A DNA stretch of 64,000 bases from Aselliscus stoliczkanus (lineage: Eukaryota > Chordata > Mammalia > Chiroptera > Hipposideridae). Below, one piece after another: positions 24,046 through 35,936 of this stretch. Below the pieces are notes generated by a model that did not search any database, was not told the origin of the DNA, and worked only from the letters and a program-made list of their open reading frames with translations. The position numbers were made by a program, and so were the translations under genes. The stretch is from the NCBI GenBank assembly GCA_033961575.1, contig CM066740.1:91867117-91931116 (forward strand), written 5' to 3'. The first letter of the stretch is position 1; each line of letters begins with the position of its first letter.

Positions 24046-24819
24046 GTGGCCGGGCCGCCCAGCGGCCCGTGCGGCCCCTCCCGCCTGCCCCTAGCCTGGA
24101 CCTCCTTGCCCGCCCGCGGCTCTGCCCTCCTCCCGCTGCGCCCCTGGGTGTCCGTGCCCTGCCCGCCCTCCTGCTCGCTGCCAGGACATCCTCGCTTCTC
24201 TCCGCTGTTCACACGTAGAATTCCACTGTGGGGTGCAAGCGTGTTATGAGTTGATGCCCTGGGTTTGCCACGGGGTCACCTCTGAACCTTTGCTTCACAG
24301 GTTTCTACTCAGGACTCCTTCCTCCAGGGCTTTGGTCGGAGAGAATAACGCTGGCATTCTGTTATTTTGCAGCTGGACTGTGGGTGTGCGTGGCGCCCAG
24401 AGGCACGTGGCCGGCGCTGCCCATTACTCACCCCTTTGTCTCTGCCCTCTATCTACTTCACAGGACCTCTTTTAAAAGCATGAGCTCAGTGTTAGTGCTA
24501 GCGCCTCGCCGCCCGGATGCGGCCTGTCCGACTGCCACTGCCCCGGCCGACCGGGGCCGCCCTGACCGTAATGCGTGCGCGGCGGGCGGGGGGTGGCGCT
24601 CCCCTGGGCTGACTCCTGCGCGTCCCCGGCACACACACGGGCAGCGCTGTGGTGTCGGCCCCACTGTGCTCGCTGCGCTAGTCACTGTAACAGCCTGATC
24701 AGGAATAGAGTGAAGAGCAGTAGTGACGTAGCTGGAAAAAATGTATTGTGTGTACCATTTGTGTGATGCCATCCTGGAAAATGTGTTTGAACTGTATTGT
24801 AATTTGAAAGATGTGTGTT

Positions 24820-24825
24820 AATAAA
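24820..24825 (+). terminator. RBM33: RBM33 polyadenylation signal
   Basis: Canonical AATAAA, followed about 20 bases later by a GU-rich stretch (tgttgtggagcttctgtctc), the normal cleavage context. It is the only canonical hexamer on this strand between the RBM33 stop and the intergenic region. Cleavage is expected near 24840-24845. Confidence 0.75.
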
Positions 24826-27485
24826 GTATCTTGCAATTCCTGCTTTTGTTGTGGAGCTTCTGTCTCGCCCCTCGGGTCTGACCAGCCCTCGCCTTGCCCA
24901 TGTGGACCGGGCGCTGCCTCTGTCCCTCAGACGGCCGGCCCGGGCGGCGTCCCCCGGCGTGCGCGCCCCGGCAGCCTCTGCCTGGGGGACGGGCGCCTGG
25001 TCGGCGCCCCTGGAAGGCCCAGGCAGCCGCGGGCCTTGGCTGGCACGTCGGAGGCGTTTCGTGTCGATGGGGTGGGGAGAGGCCGTCTCTTTTTCTGTTT
25101 TCTGAAGCATTACAAATCATTTCTACTTTGCAGAGGAAATCTGTGCTCCAGCACTGTCACCCAGCGCTGGACACGGAGCCGCCCGCCCGCGGCGCCCCCC
25201 TCTCCGCCGTCGTTTCACCGGCGCGCGAGGCGCAGCGCAGTGGCTGTCGTGTGTGCGTTTGCCGCTTAAAGGGACATTGGTGGTTTTGGTGTTGCCACAG
25301 ATCGCTCGTAATTCAAAACCTGCACTCCGGGAAACATTGTTAAAGGAAAACGTTCACGAGACCAGGGGTTCACCTGCCCGCGCCTCCCGTGCGGGGCGAC
25401 AGGCCAGCTCCCCTGCCTGGGTCCTGTCCGCGTGGCGACAGGTGGGTGGCTCTCACTGGCCCCACACACTCTTCCCCTCTTGAAACCCACCTTTCTTGGC
25501 TGTAAAACGGCGGCTTAATTCTGAGGAGTAAGCAGAGAGGTCCTGGGGGTACGACCGACCGGCAGGCCGGCCCAGCGAGCACGTTTATTCCCCTCTGTTC
25601 CTGGAGTCCAGTGGGTGGCACGAAGCCCACGGAGGTCCCCATGTTCTTCCCCGGGCGGAAGAGCCGTCCGTGTTACTCCCTAGGTGTGAGTGTCCGGCGA
25701 CTGCCACTCTGCTGTCACCCTCCAGCCCGCGCCACCTGTTAATGGGACTTGAGGCTTAGGCCCCCCTCAGTGCATGCCACTTTGGGCCCAACAACACCCC
25801 CTGCTTCACTGACACGAGTGTGGCCTTGGAAACACCCACGAACACCAGTTGCCCGCGATGGTGAGCGTGAGAAGGAGAAGGCGTCCCGTGGGTTCTGAGA
25901 GAGGTTGACTTGGAAAACATACTGAGAAGGCAGGGATTAGTTTCTCAGGTCTGATTTGGAAAACGGAAGTTTTAAACCCAAACCAGAACCTGAAAATGCC
26001 TCGTGGTTAAAGCCCTTTTCCTTCTGCTTTGGTCCATGCCCCACGGGTAAGTCCTCCTTTGTCTAAAACCCGGCCTTTGCTTCGTGTGATGGGCTCTACA
26101 CCCGAGGCATCAGGCAGAAATGGGTGTGCACTTGGGAGCTCCTGGGAAGGCGGCTTCTCGTCCTCGCGCCCTGGTAGGCGCCGCGTCTCTGCGCAGGCAG
26201 GACCTCAGACTGTGGGCCCCTGCGTCACTTCTGTTGAAAAGGTGCAGCTGAGTCACCAGCGGCCCCCACGGCACATTTTGCCTGTGTCCGCCAACAGGCT
26301 TTTACTCAGAGGTGTGTTTCCACATCTGACGATCATTTACAGTCAGGTCTGAAGGGAAGCCCGGCATCCGGAGAGCGCTGCCCAGGGCGCCCCGCGGAGG
26401 AGAAGCCCCGAGGGACATGCTGTGTGCCTGGCCACGGCCCCCGGACGCCGTGTGGGGAGCAGGGCGGGCACGGCCACGGGCAGCTGCATGCGCCACGGGA
26501 GGCTTGGGTGCTGCAGCGAGGCGGGGAGCCGGCCCTCCCTCCTGGCCCCAGTCGGGTCCCAACAAGGGAGCCCCCCTCAGCTCCGACGTGCCCCGTGCTG
26601 GCCAGACCCGTCCCGGGCTCCCCAGGACACAGTCATGTGCGTCCGGCTTACAGAGCGACAGAGCTGGGCTCCGAGCAGCCTGGGCGGCACGTGCCCCCCG
26701 GGAGACCCGGGCAAGGCCAGGCGCTGAGCTGGAGTCCACGCGTGTGTGGTGACGATGGGACAGGTCGTCGAACAGGGCCCTCCAGGCGTCCCACGGGGAC
26801 GGGGTATGCAGTGAGGGCAGGGCGCCCCGGGGCCCCGGGCCGGAAACCAGGAGGGGCGCCAGCAGAGTTGCGTGGAGGCCCGGCACTGAGGCGTCCTCCC
26901 CGCAGAGGGCTGCGCCTTGAGTGCCTCCGTCAGCCCACCGCTGCCCTTGCCTGACCCGCAGGCCAGGAGCCGCCCACCAGGGCCACCCCCACGTCTCTCC
27001 GCTGCTCCTTTGGTCATCCTTAGGTGTCATTCCCACCCCAGTTTTGGAGCAGCCAGCACCCAGTAAGGACGGCGACTCGTGTGGACGCGTCCCGAGCTCC
27101 CTGCCATGCCGCAGGCGGCAAGGCCTGGGGTGCGTCGCCGACACGAGTGCTGGCCGTGAAGAACCAGGAAGGTGCTGGAGCAGGTCACAGCGAAGCCCCC
27201 GCCTCGTTTGCTGACCGCAGAACGTGTTAACCGAGGACCCCCAGGAAACGGCTGTCGTGCACGCAGTCCGCCCCCGTCGGACGTCCCCGCGTGCAGATTC
27301 CTCCCGTTTGGGGTGCTCATCTGGGTCAGGGGTCCCTCTCAGCCCCTCGGCCGCGCCGGCTCCTCCCTGAGATGAGCCCAGGAGCCGCCCCCGGGCTGAG
27401 TGCTGCGGGCCCGCCTCTCCCTGCTGATGGCCGAGAAGGGGCCCAGAGGCCGCTGGGCGTCCCCGGCTGCAGGTGTCAGCGCGTG

Positions 27486-27499
27486 CCAGCAGGTGGCAC
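27486..27499 (+). promoter_or_regulatory. CTCF-like motif, right-pointing
   Basis: CCAGCAGGTGGCAC agrees at all 14 positions with the core consensus CCASYAGRKGGCRS. It lies between RBM33 and SHH and is oriented toward SHH. Occupancy is not knowable from sequence. Confidence 0.5.
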
Positions 27500-28124
27500 C
27501 CTGAACGGCCAGCGCGCCTCTGGGGCAGGACGCCTGAGATGCCCACTCTGCATTCACTCGCCCCCTCGGTGCTGACGGGTGCCGGCCAGGGGGTGTGCAC
27601 TGAGTGGCCCACACAAGCCAGCGTCGGAGCTGGACGGGACCTCGGTCTGGGGAGCCTGAGTCCAAGCCCTCCTCTCGCGCGGGGACCCCGAGCCTGGCGC
27701 GGCAGGTCGAGGAGGTGGCCGGTCCCGTGCAGAGCTGAGAGTGGAGCTCTCCAGGTGGCCCCAGCTCATGCTGGGGGCGCCCCCGGGGAAGGGGACACTC
27801 CCACCTGGGAGCGTAGTCGGGGGACGCCTTTCAGGCACTGGCTTTGAGCCTGGGAAGACGGTCTCGTCACTTCGTGGCCACCCTGCCTGCCATCTGTTCT
27901 CATCCTGGACTCCCCCTAGGCCTCCCTGAGCGCCCCTGACCGTTGAGAGGTGCCAGCATCTCAGGACAGAGGCTTTCTGCCGTCTCAGAGCTGTGGGTTC
28001 CAGAAGCGGCCGCGGAAGCAGAGGCCCCCACGTGTGCAGGGCTCCCTGGGGACAGACACAGTGCTGCTTGGATGGATTTAGAGGGTAAACAAAACAGCGC
28101 AAAAGACTTCGTAAACATTTTCAA

Positions 28125-28320
28125 ATGAAACTTTTATTTTTGCTTGCAACATATCAGATTGTCATGGAGACAAATGTGGAAAATACAGAGAAGCAAAAGG
28201 AAGAGAATGAGGTCGCCTGGAAGTTCCCCCCCCGGAGGGGCACTGTCACGATGGATGTAAGGATGTCTCTCCTGCTCAGCTTTTTTCTACAAATCACACA
28301 CTTTATCCAGGTGCATGTGG
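28125..28320. repeat. possible ancient interspersed repeat fragment
   Basis: The run tggaaaatacagagaagcaa, followed by an A/G-rich stretch and later a ttttttctac word, resembles a common old mammalian interspersed repeat. I cannot assign the family. Confidence 0.3.
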
Positions 28321-29739
28321 TGACCACACACTCCCCACCTTCTGTGGTGCAGGTGGGGAGCCCGGTCTGTGCCCCAAGGCGCTGCGCGCCCTGCCTGCCC
28401 CTCGGGAGTTGTGGTGGACGTGGGGGCCCAAGGTGGGGCAGCTGGGAGCCTCCCCAGTCCCGAAAGCGGGCCTCTGAGCGCCGGCCAGGGGCCGTGGTGT
28501 GACCAGGTGTGCCACCAGGCCTGTCCGGTGACCGTCCACCTGGAGCAGCCACCTGGGACGCTTCGGACAGCAGAGCCTGTTTCCTCTGCCCGACACACTC
28601 ACTGGCAGGTGGAAGTAATTTTAGACTCATTTCCCTGACCTAAAAAAACTCGTTTTTGACTGAACATCTAGGCGTTAGGACTGACACGGAGCTCTGTCTA
28701 GAAATAGCTCCACGCCCCAGCTGGGGAGGTAGGTGTGGCCGCTGCTGTCGGGGACAGCACACGCCAGCACAGGTGTCCGGGGCCTGTACCGGGTGACTTA
28801 GTTAAATTACAGACCTGGAAAGGAGCGGAGTGGCGCTCGGGCTGCGTGGAGCGTCTGCGCTCCGTGCGGGTGTCGGGCGGCCCCACAGCCCCCGTGGGAG
28901 GTGGGCGGGCCCGATGTCGCGGCAGGACCTCAGATTTAAAAACAAGTTCAGTCTTCGGAACCATCGAGTGTGCTCCTTACATTGAGCTGGGAAAACAGAA
29001 AATAGAACGAATCTACAGATGTCTACGAATTCCCCGAAACCCCGGCTTCGCCTCCCGTCAGCCACGGCCGAGCCCCTGGGAGCTGCACAGCCGTCCCTGC
29101 CGCCGGCTCTGAGCCCCGGAGCTTTCATTCTGCGGCTTTTCGGGCCCTACGGTGGAGCTCACTGTCCGATGGTGGTCTCTGGGCAGCTGTCACCCCCCTC
29201 CCCCCGGAACTCCGGGCATGACTCAGTTTCCCCTTTTTGTTCTCACCCCCAGCACTCACTCAGCTTCCTTCCCCGTCTCCCTTCCTCCCCACCTCACGGT
29301 GGTTCAGCCCTTGTGGAGAAAGGGTGGTTCCAGCGTTGGGAAGGGCGGAGAGCTGGGGCCACAAGTGGGAAGTGGAGCGTCCATGAGGCGGCCTGTGCCT
29401 GCGCCCGGGGACATACATGCCACCGGGGTCTTGAGCTGGTGTGAGAGGGAGGGCTCGGCCACAGTGGGCCCTGCCCCTCTGCTGCCCCTTGAGGAGCGTG
29501 CGCAATGCTGGGTGCTGCCTGGAGGAGGCGCCCTCCCCACCCCCTGCTCTCCCTCTGGTCCAGCCCCAGTCCGTGGTGCAGAGCGGGCGCTTTGGGACTC
29601 CCCGCATCTCCCGGGTGGGTCAGAAGGGCCGTCAGTCGCTGATCTGAACAAAAAGAAGGCAACACCCAGACTGTGCTGCAGGTGGTAAGGGCAGGTTTTT
29701 AAGGAAACTTGGGTGCCAGTGACGCGGAACCCGCTTCTC

Positions 29740-30900
29740 AGGGTGGGTCGGGCGTCGCACAGTGAGCTCCAACGTGGGACGCCGTCCGGGCCGTGGAGGA
29801 GCATCCGTCTGTTGGATTTCTTTTCCTGGAGCTGCCTCCTTGGGAGCAGGGAGAGCCCAGAGGACGGCTTTTCCTGACGCGCAGCCCCAGGGCTTCGCCG
29901 CCACCTGCTGTGGCCGCAGGGCTCGGGGGCGGCCACGCGCTTTCCACGGCGGGCGGGCGCCGGGCAGCCGCAGCCTCCCGGGCCTCGGGGAGCCGGCGGG
30001 CCGTCACTGCTGGCCGCGCTGGTGTCGCCCTGTGCGCGCGCGGGCCGGGCCATGGACGCACGGGCGACGCGCGGGGCCGAGGATGGGTCGGGGCCGTGGC
30101 CGCCAGCGCTGCAGACGAAGCTTGTCTGCCTTCTCCGCGCGGGCCGCCGCCAGGGCCGCCCCTGGGCGCAGGTGGGAGCGGCCTCCCCTCCCTGTGAGGC
30201 GCGGGGGCGCCCCAAACCCGGGGCCGCTGTGGCCTCGTGGGGCCCAGAACCCGAGGGCTTCTCGGAGGGGCCGCCAGGCGCTCTGTGCACACGCGTGGCC
30301 CTGTGCCGCCCGGGGCGTGGGCAGCCGTGTCCGCGGAGGGAACCCAGCGGCCCGCCCGGGCCACGCAGCGCAGCCGGGGCGCAGCTCCGTGAACGGCGCG
30401 GAGGGGCCGCCCGCGGCCCGCGGCCCCACAGCCACCTGCCTTGTCTTGGCCGCGGGCGGGAGAGGCGTCCCCCGGGGCCAGGCCCGCCCTGAGCGCGCCG
30501 CCGGGCCCTGGCCCCGCGCCTCGGAGGCGCCTCGGAGGCGGTCCGGCCGGTCCCCCGGCGCGGCCACCAGAGGGCGCGCGGACTCCACTCAGGGGCCTCG
30601 GCGGGCGCCGGGGACTTGGGGGCGGAGGGGACCGAGGCCGGGCCGCGCCTGGCGCTCATGCTGCGACCGGGCCAGGGGCCAGGGAGCCCTCGGGGGACAC
30701 AAGGGCCCGCGCCCCGGCGGCCGTGGCGTGTCCCCGGCCCGCGCTCCGCGCCGCGGGCCATGTCCGCCTGGGGAGGCCCGGCAGGCGGAGAAGGAGCCGG
30801 CGCGCTCAGTGGGCCCCGGAGCTGCGTGAAGGCGCCCAGAACGCAAGCTGTCTGCGGGGGGCGCAGCCCTATGCGTGGCCGCTGGGACGTGGGAACAGGG
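29740..30900. other. CpG-rich island between RBM33 and SHH
   Basis: Over a kilobase of very GC-rich sequence dense in CG dinucleotides, with no associated gene start that I can support. It contains a strong CTCF-like motif at 30564-30577 and a duplicated ggcgcctcgga word near 30520-30540. A chromatin boundary element or an unannotated non-coding promoter are the plausible readings. Confidence 0.6.
30564..30577 (+). promoter_or_regulatory. CTCF-like motif, strong, right-pointing
   Basis: CCACCAGAGGGCGC matches the CTCF core at every consensus position and lies inside the CpG-rich island. It points toward SHH, the orientation expected at the left border of the SHH domain, whose distal enhancers lie to the right of the gene. 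Confidence 0.65.
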
Positions 30901-33086
30901 AGCCCTGCCAACGCTCACTCAGCCCTTCAGAGCCCCAGACTTCAGAGGGGTGCACGTGCCATCCACAAACCCCGCCCAGGAATAGGAAAGGCCGCCAGCA
31001 CCACAGCAGCGACAGCAGCCCAGGGCTCAGCTTGGCGGGCCCAGCCGGGGCCTGGTCCTCGGGGCGATGCTGACCTGCCGGGCTCTGTCTGGCACAGCCG
31101 CCGCCCCGACACCACTTCTCTGCGGCGCCTATTAGTTGGGCCTGTTGGGTGGCTGAGTGCTGCCTGGGATTCAGACGGCGTGGACCAGCAGGGTGACGGA
31201 TTCAGGGCCATGGGCACCGGGTGGTTTTGCTGCCTGTAAGTTGCAGGGCTCTGGGAGGGACCCTACAGCTCCCCAGGGGCCTGGGGCGCCGAGTCCCCAA
31301 GCAGCACGCGGGCTGGTGGCCCGTGGAAGGGCCTCGGTTTCCTGGGACACACAGGATTCCACCAGGAGCCACGTCCTGTGATTCTCCCTTGGATTTGGGG
31401 CATGATTTCACTTCTAATCAATCTTCATTTTTCAGCTTTCTGAACCTTCTTATTTAAACCAGTTTCCCTCCCCACCTCCTGGGGCCACAGCTGCCTTCAT
31501 CCCGAAAACCAAAGCCCCCCGTGAGAACGCAGCCGCGCCTGGCAGCTTCCCTGGTGGTAGGACCCAGAGCTCCTCCTGTGGCAATATGTGAATTTTAAGA
31601 TTTTCTTCCTAATTTGAGGGGAAAAAAATCTAGCTCAGCCCAAAAGGGAAAGAAGGTTATCACCAAACAGAGGCCATTTTCCTGGAGTTCGGGGGATAAA
31701 GGTTGTGTGGCTGATTTCCTCTCAGGGCTTTTTGGTTCCGGATCGACCCAAAGTTTACAGGTGATCGTTTCCAGCTTAGCTGACATTTGCTCGGCGTTAA
31801 GGTTTGCTTGTTACGCGGCCAGGTCGCAGGGGCTGCTCCCGGGGCTCTTCCTGGGTCTGTTACCCTCCCCAAGCCCCTCTGGCTTCCAGTGAGGGGTGTG
31901 ATCCATCCTGGGGGGGATCCTTGGAATTCCAGTCAAAGTCTGCTCTGTGCCGGCGGCGGCCACACCACTGCTCTGGGCCGAGCCGCCCTCCACGGCACCG
32001 CCCTGATTGCTCTTCCCCTGAGCTCTAGAGTGGGCTGGCGGCCTTTTTCTGCAAAGACCCAGAGAGTAACTTTTTCAGGCTTTGCCCCGTGTGGTTTTCA
32101 GGTTGGGGTCCTTGACGCACACCCTCAGCCCTGTGGTGCGTGGGGCCGCGGAGGCGCCCGTGGGCAGAGCGTGAAGGCGGAGCGGCCGGGGGTTCCCACA
32201 TAACCTTGCTGATGGACACTGCATTTTGAATTTCATCTAATTCTCACATGTTGTGAAGTATTATTTTTCCATAGATCCCCCACCCCCACCCCAAACATTT
32301 AAACATGTATGAAACGAGGCAGTGGGCCGGGTTTGTCCCGGGCCGGGGCCCGTCTTCCACCCCACCCCGGCACAGGCCTCCAGCAGAAGACCTGGGAAAA
32401 ACACGGGCTCATGAAGTGTTTTGTGATTTGCTCGTAAGAAGTCATAGGAAAGTCACTTCCCTGGGCCTCTAACCGCACCCCCCCCCGCCCGCCCCGCCCA
32501 GTGGGTCAGTCTTTCCAGGGAGGCACTGACCGCCTGTCTGCGTCATTACAGAACCCAGGACGTGGGCGCACTGGCAGGTACTTGGGTGCTTTCTTGCTGA
32601 AGCTTGCAACTGCATAGCGGTTTTTGCGTTTCTGCCCAACATTTCCCGTGTGGGCGTGATGCCGACAGCAAAGGCAGCTCACCCAGGAGAGGACAAGGGT
32701 GCTTTCTCCCCCGGGGCTGCGGGCACCAGCTGGTCACATGGGCGAGTCACATGCTCTGCTGCTCGAGTGAAAATTCCCACGGCCTGGCCGCACCCCCCAC
32801 CGAAGGCGCCCAAGGCTGCACTTTCAACGGGACCTTGTTTTTCACGTTTCCAGAGAATGAGACTCGTGTACGACAGGATGGGGTAGGAATTCTGCCACAG
32901 AACAGACATCGCCGAGGGTCTCTGTAACTTCTTTAATGGTTCAACAATAGAGCACAAAGATAACAGTTTCAAGTACATTCTGATACACGTTTCTGACAGG
33001 AGGAGATGCGCGTTTAGTCACAAGGGAGGCTGTGGCAGCAACACCACCCGGACGCTGCACTAACGCTCGTCAACCCTGAAGATGGA

Positions 33087-33230
33087 AGGGCCGGCCGGGT
33101 GGCTCCGTGGGTTAAGAGCTCGCTCAGGAGGGCGAGCTGAGCTCCGAGCAACAGCAGTTCAATGCCCAGCCCGAGCTGAGCTGCTGCTGAGCTGCCAACA
33201 GGGGGCAGGAGGGCTCAGCTAAAACAACAA
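33087..33230 (+). repeat. tRNA-derived SINE, second family
   Basis: A 144 bp element flanked by a perfect 15 bp duplication, aaccctgaagatgga, at 33072-33086 and 33231-33245. The head begins gggccggccgggtggctccg and a B-box-like agttcaatgcc lies in the middle. The tail is a short A-rich stretch (aaaacaacaa). Its head resembles the other SINEs here, but its body (gagctgag/ctgctgctgag) is different. Confidence 0.92.
33194..33207 (+). promoter_or_regulatory. CTCF-like motif inside a SINE
   Basis: CCAACAGGGGGCAG matches the CTCF core with one mismatch (position 4) and lies wholly within the SINE at 33087-33230, near its 3' end. It points right, like the other intergenic motifs. Confidence 0.4.
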
Positions 33231-33432
33231 AACCCTGAAGATGGAGACGCGGGTGCCTCCTCCCCGGGGGGTGCGGCTGCACCTTCTTGATGCCCTGTGT
33301 TTGGTTTCTCTGCAAGGTGGCATCCTGTTGTTGCCCATGAAAAAGAGAATTCTTAATGTAAAGTTACAAGAATCCTGAAAAGTGGGACCTGGACTGGGTG
33401 AGTACAGAGTGTCGCACCGCCACTGCGCCTGG

Positions 33433-33446
33433 TCAGGAGGGGGCGC
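33433..33446 (+). promoter_or_regulatory. CTCF-like motif, right-pointing
   Basis: TCAGGAGGGGGCGC keeps the AG-GGGGCGC core, with mismatches at positions 1 and 5 of the consensus. It lies about 1.5 kb beyond the predicted SHH 3' end. Confidence 0.4.
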
Positions 33447-34926
33447 TGCCTGGGGCCTGCTGCCCCACAGCTGGTGGCCAGGACTCATCCACTGGCACGA
33501 GTCCCTTCGGGCCTTGCAGTCGGGCTGCATGGCTAATCAGGTGGGTCAGCGCGGCCAGAGCTGCTGGTGTGCCCAGTGCCTCTGGTTTTCACAGACATAA
33601 ACAGTCAACAGAACAGAAACTACCAAATGCCACCAGGGTTTGTAAACCTTGAACTTGCGAAGCACCTACATGACTGAAAGAAATCTTTTCTGGAGAAAAA
33701 CCAAGGGCAGCTCTTGCCGAGAGGGCCTGGCTGTGGAAGCTTGCAGAGGGCAAGCTCCAGTGGGCAGGCCCGGCCTCCTGCCCCAGCACGGTGTCTGGGC
33801 TTTAGGCCACACCGTGCTGGGACCTCATCACAGACACTTCCAGAGACCAAAGGCCTAGTCTCGGGAGCAGCTTCTCCACACCTGCCCAGGTGGGACTGAG
33901 GCCTGCCCAGAGCCGTCAGGTTCAGCTCTGCTCCCCTAAATCGGACCAGCCTCCAGACAGGCTTGATCTGCGCAGAGGCTCCAGCCCTCCCAGCCACCCT
34001 TGCACAGCTTAGCCTGGTTACACACTTGGGCTCAAGGCACAAGGGATGACAGTAGCCTTCCAAAAAAACCACAGTTCCCAAAGTGATGGCTGAGGGCAGA
34101 GCCCCTCTCAGCTGAGCATACAATGCAGCATCAAGCATGGAGAACCTCCTCTGCCATCCGCTCAGGGCACTGACCACAAGGCACCCACTAAAGGAGCCAT
34201 GCCCTAGGGACAAAAGTCCACACCTAACAATCACTGCAGACACACAAGTAGGACTTGGCGACATCAGCGTGGCCCAAAGACCTGGCTCCCTGCGGCCCTG
34301 ATGGCTGTGACCAGAGAGGAGGGAAGGGCAGGGGCCCACTGAGGGCAGGCCAGCACGTGTACTCTGCAGTGGGCCTCCCACGGATTCCGTGGTGGGGGGC
34401 GGTTCAGAGGGCACCAGCACCATTCCTCTCCTTGGGGACCCTTCTTAAAGAGCCCCCCCAGGACGTCAGGAAGCAGCTAGGGGGGCTCAGCACTGCAACC
34501 TGGGGCAGCCAGGACCAGGGAACAAGGTCACCAACAATTCCATGGAGCTGAGGGAAAGTCCGGGGTGACTGCCCCAGGGCCACTCCTCCAGGCCTACGAG
34601 TGAGGCTGTGCTAGTTAAGGGGGGTGGTGGGGGGTGGGAGCCGGACAGAAGCCAGGGCAGCACCCGCAGCCTTCGGAGTGTAGACAGGCTTCCAGACCAT
34701 CGGTACAAACAAAGCTGGGGCTTCTCCAGTGGTGAAAATAAACACGCGGATGTGGTTACCTACGGAACTGGTCTGAATTCACAGTATAAGCGACATATCT
34801 AAACGTAACACTGGGGACTCCTGTCAGCATTAGGTTCCCCAAACACAGAAGCCAAAAAAGGAAAGAAAAAGGGCTGCGACAGGAATTCTTAGTTATTATA
34901 TACTAACCAGTCTGTGCGTGGCACAT

Positions 34927-34932
34927 TTTATT
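34927..34932 (-). terminator. SHH: SHH polyadenylation signal (candidate)
   Basis: tttatt on the + strand reads AATAAA on the SHH strand. A second AATAAA lies slightly upstream in the gene, at 34998-35003. Either would give a 3' UTR of about 1.0-1.1 kb. No other canonical hexamer on this strand was found between them and the SHH stop. Confidence 0.5.
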
Positions 34933-35757
34933 TCTATAAAACTATTACAAAATATTCAAAAATACAGTTTAGTAAATTTACAGCAGTTATTTCTCAATTT
35001 ATTAATGCAAAAACATCCTTTGTTTATCTCTGTACAAACTACAGGCTCCATCCGTGTGGGCTCATCGCTATGTGCGCTTTTAAAAAATATTATTTTCTAA
35101 TAAATTCTTTGAAGTTAAAAATAACACGAGTTCTTCCAGTTTGTCCAAAGAAAAAAAAAAAAAAAAGGAAGAAAAAAAATGTGTGAGTGTGTAACAGTCT
35201 TGACTTCCAAGAATGTGGCCCAAATGGTATGACAAAGCAAATATTAAACCATGGAGATAAGAGAGGAGATGGCTGTTACATTGGAAACTAGTTAAATTAA
35301 AAATAATATATCTTCATATTTTACACTATTTCAAAAATGAAATGTAATTCAGTTCAGTATTGATCTCTCAAAAAAATCTAATTTACAATTCTGTGTATAA
35401 AAATATAATTTGTGGACCCCCACGAAGCGTGTCTTCCTTTACACTTGCCGAGAAGCAGGAGCTGGCGGAGGAGGGGCCGAGGTTCGCTTTCTGACGGTCA
35501 GGACCAGGGACACGTAGAAAAATAGACTCTGAGCAGGTCGCTTGGCCTCACAAAATAATCTCTGCCCCCCCCCCCGTGAGTCCAGTTCCCGTGACAATAA
35601 TAAATTATCCAAGACGCAAACTACTTAAGGCTCTGGAAGGTCCGGTTCATAGTATTTAAAACATCTATTCATACCAAACAAATAAATAGCCAGGAGAGGT
35701 GGGGAAAAAAAAATAACCAAAATAAAAACAACCAAACAAATCCAAAACAAAAAAAAA

Positions 35758-35822
35758 TTATATATATATATATATATATATACATATGTATACATATGTA
35801 TATATATATATGTATATATATG
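35758..35822 (-). repeat. SHH: AT-rich alternating palindrome in SHH 3' UTR
   Basis: About 63 bp of uninterrupted alternating pyrimidine-purine sequence. It is centred on a perfect 20 bp palindrome (tacatatgtatacatatgta, 35781-35800) flanked by TA repeats. In RNA it could fold into a long AU hairpin, and in DNA into a cruciform. Confidence 0.85.
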
Positions 35823-35936
35823 GACTGAACACGACGACGCAAGTTTCCAGGGTCTCTGTTCCTTCCCGTCTACTTTGGGCTGCCCGACGGGGTCATTATC
35901 CTTAACGCTTATTATGATGAGCGTCCCCTCGCGTGC

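Larger units (their letters stand above)
19054..24842 (+). other. RBM33: RBM33 3' untranslated region
   Basis: From the RBM33 stop to the first canonical AATAAA is about 5.8 kb, compatible with the several-kilobase 3' UTR I recall for mammalian RBM33. No canonical AATAAA occurs earlier; weaker ATTAAA words lie near 20403, 21475 and 23092 and could give shorter isoforms. The UTR contains T/G homopolymer runs (19838-19883), a 45 bp alternating purine-pyrimidine tract (21072-21116), a local duplication (21323-21375), a CA microsatellite (23731-23776) and a CTG/CCG tract (24010-24045). AT-rich parts lie at 21400-21900 and 22900-23500. Confidence 0.75.
24843..34905. other. RBM33-SHH intergenic interval
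   Basis: About 10 kb between two convergent genes. Large parts are GC-rich with CpG clusters (about 24850-25260, 26290-27760 and 29740-30900), which keep spurious long frames open. Recognisable items are CTCF-like motifs, one SINE at 33087-33230 and a possible old repeat at 28125-28320. I see no supportable protein gene. Confidence 0.75.

Noticed and set aside
26302..27612. 436-residue open frame on the - strand
   Set aside because: Lies in CpG/GC-rich sequence where stop codons are rare; low-complexity Arg/Pro/Ala/Gly content, competing frames on both strands, no recognisable domain.
29304..30911. 535-residue open frame on the - strand and 355-residue frame on the + strand
   Set aside because: Both occupy the same CpG island on opposite strands with compositionally biased translations; typical GC artefact.
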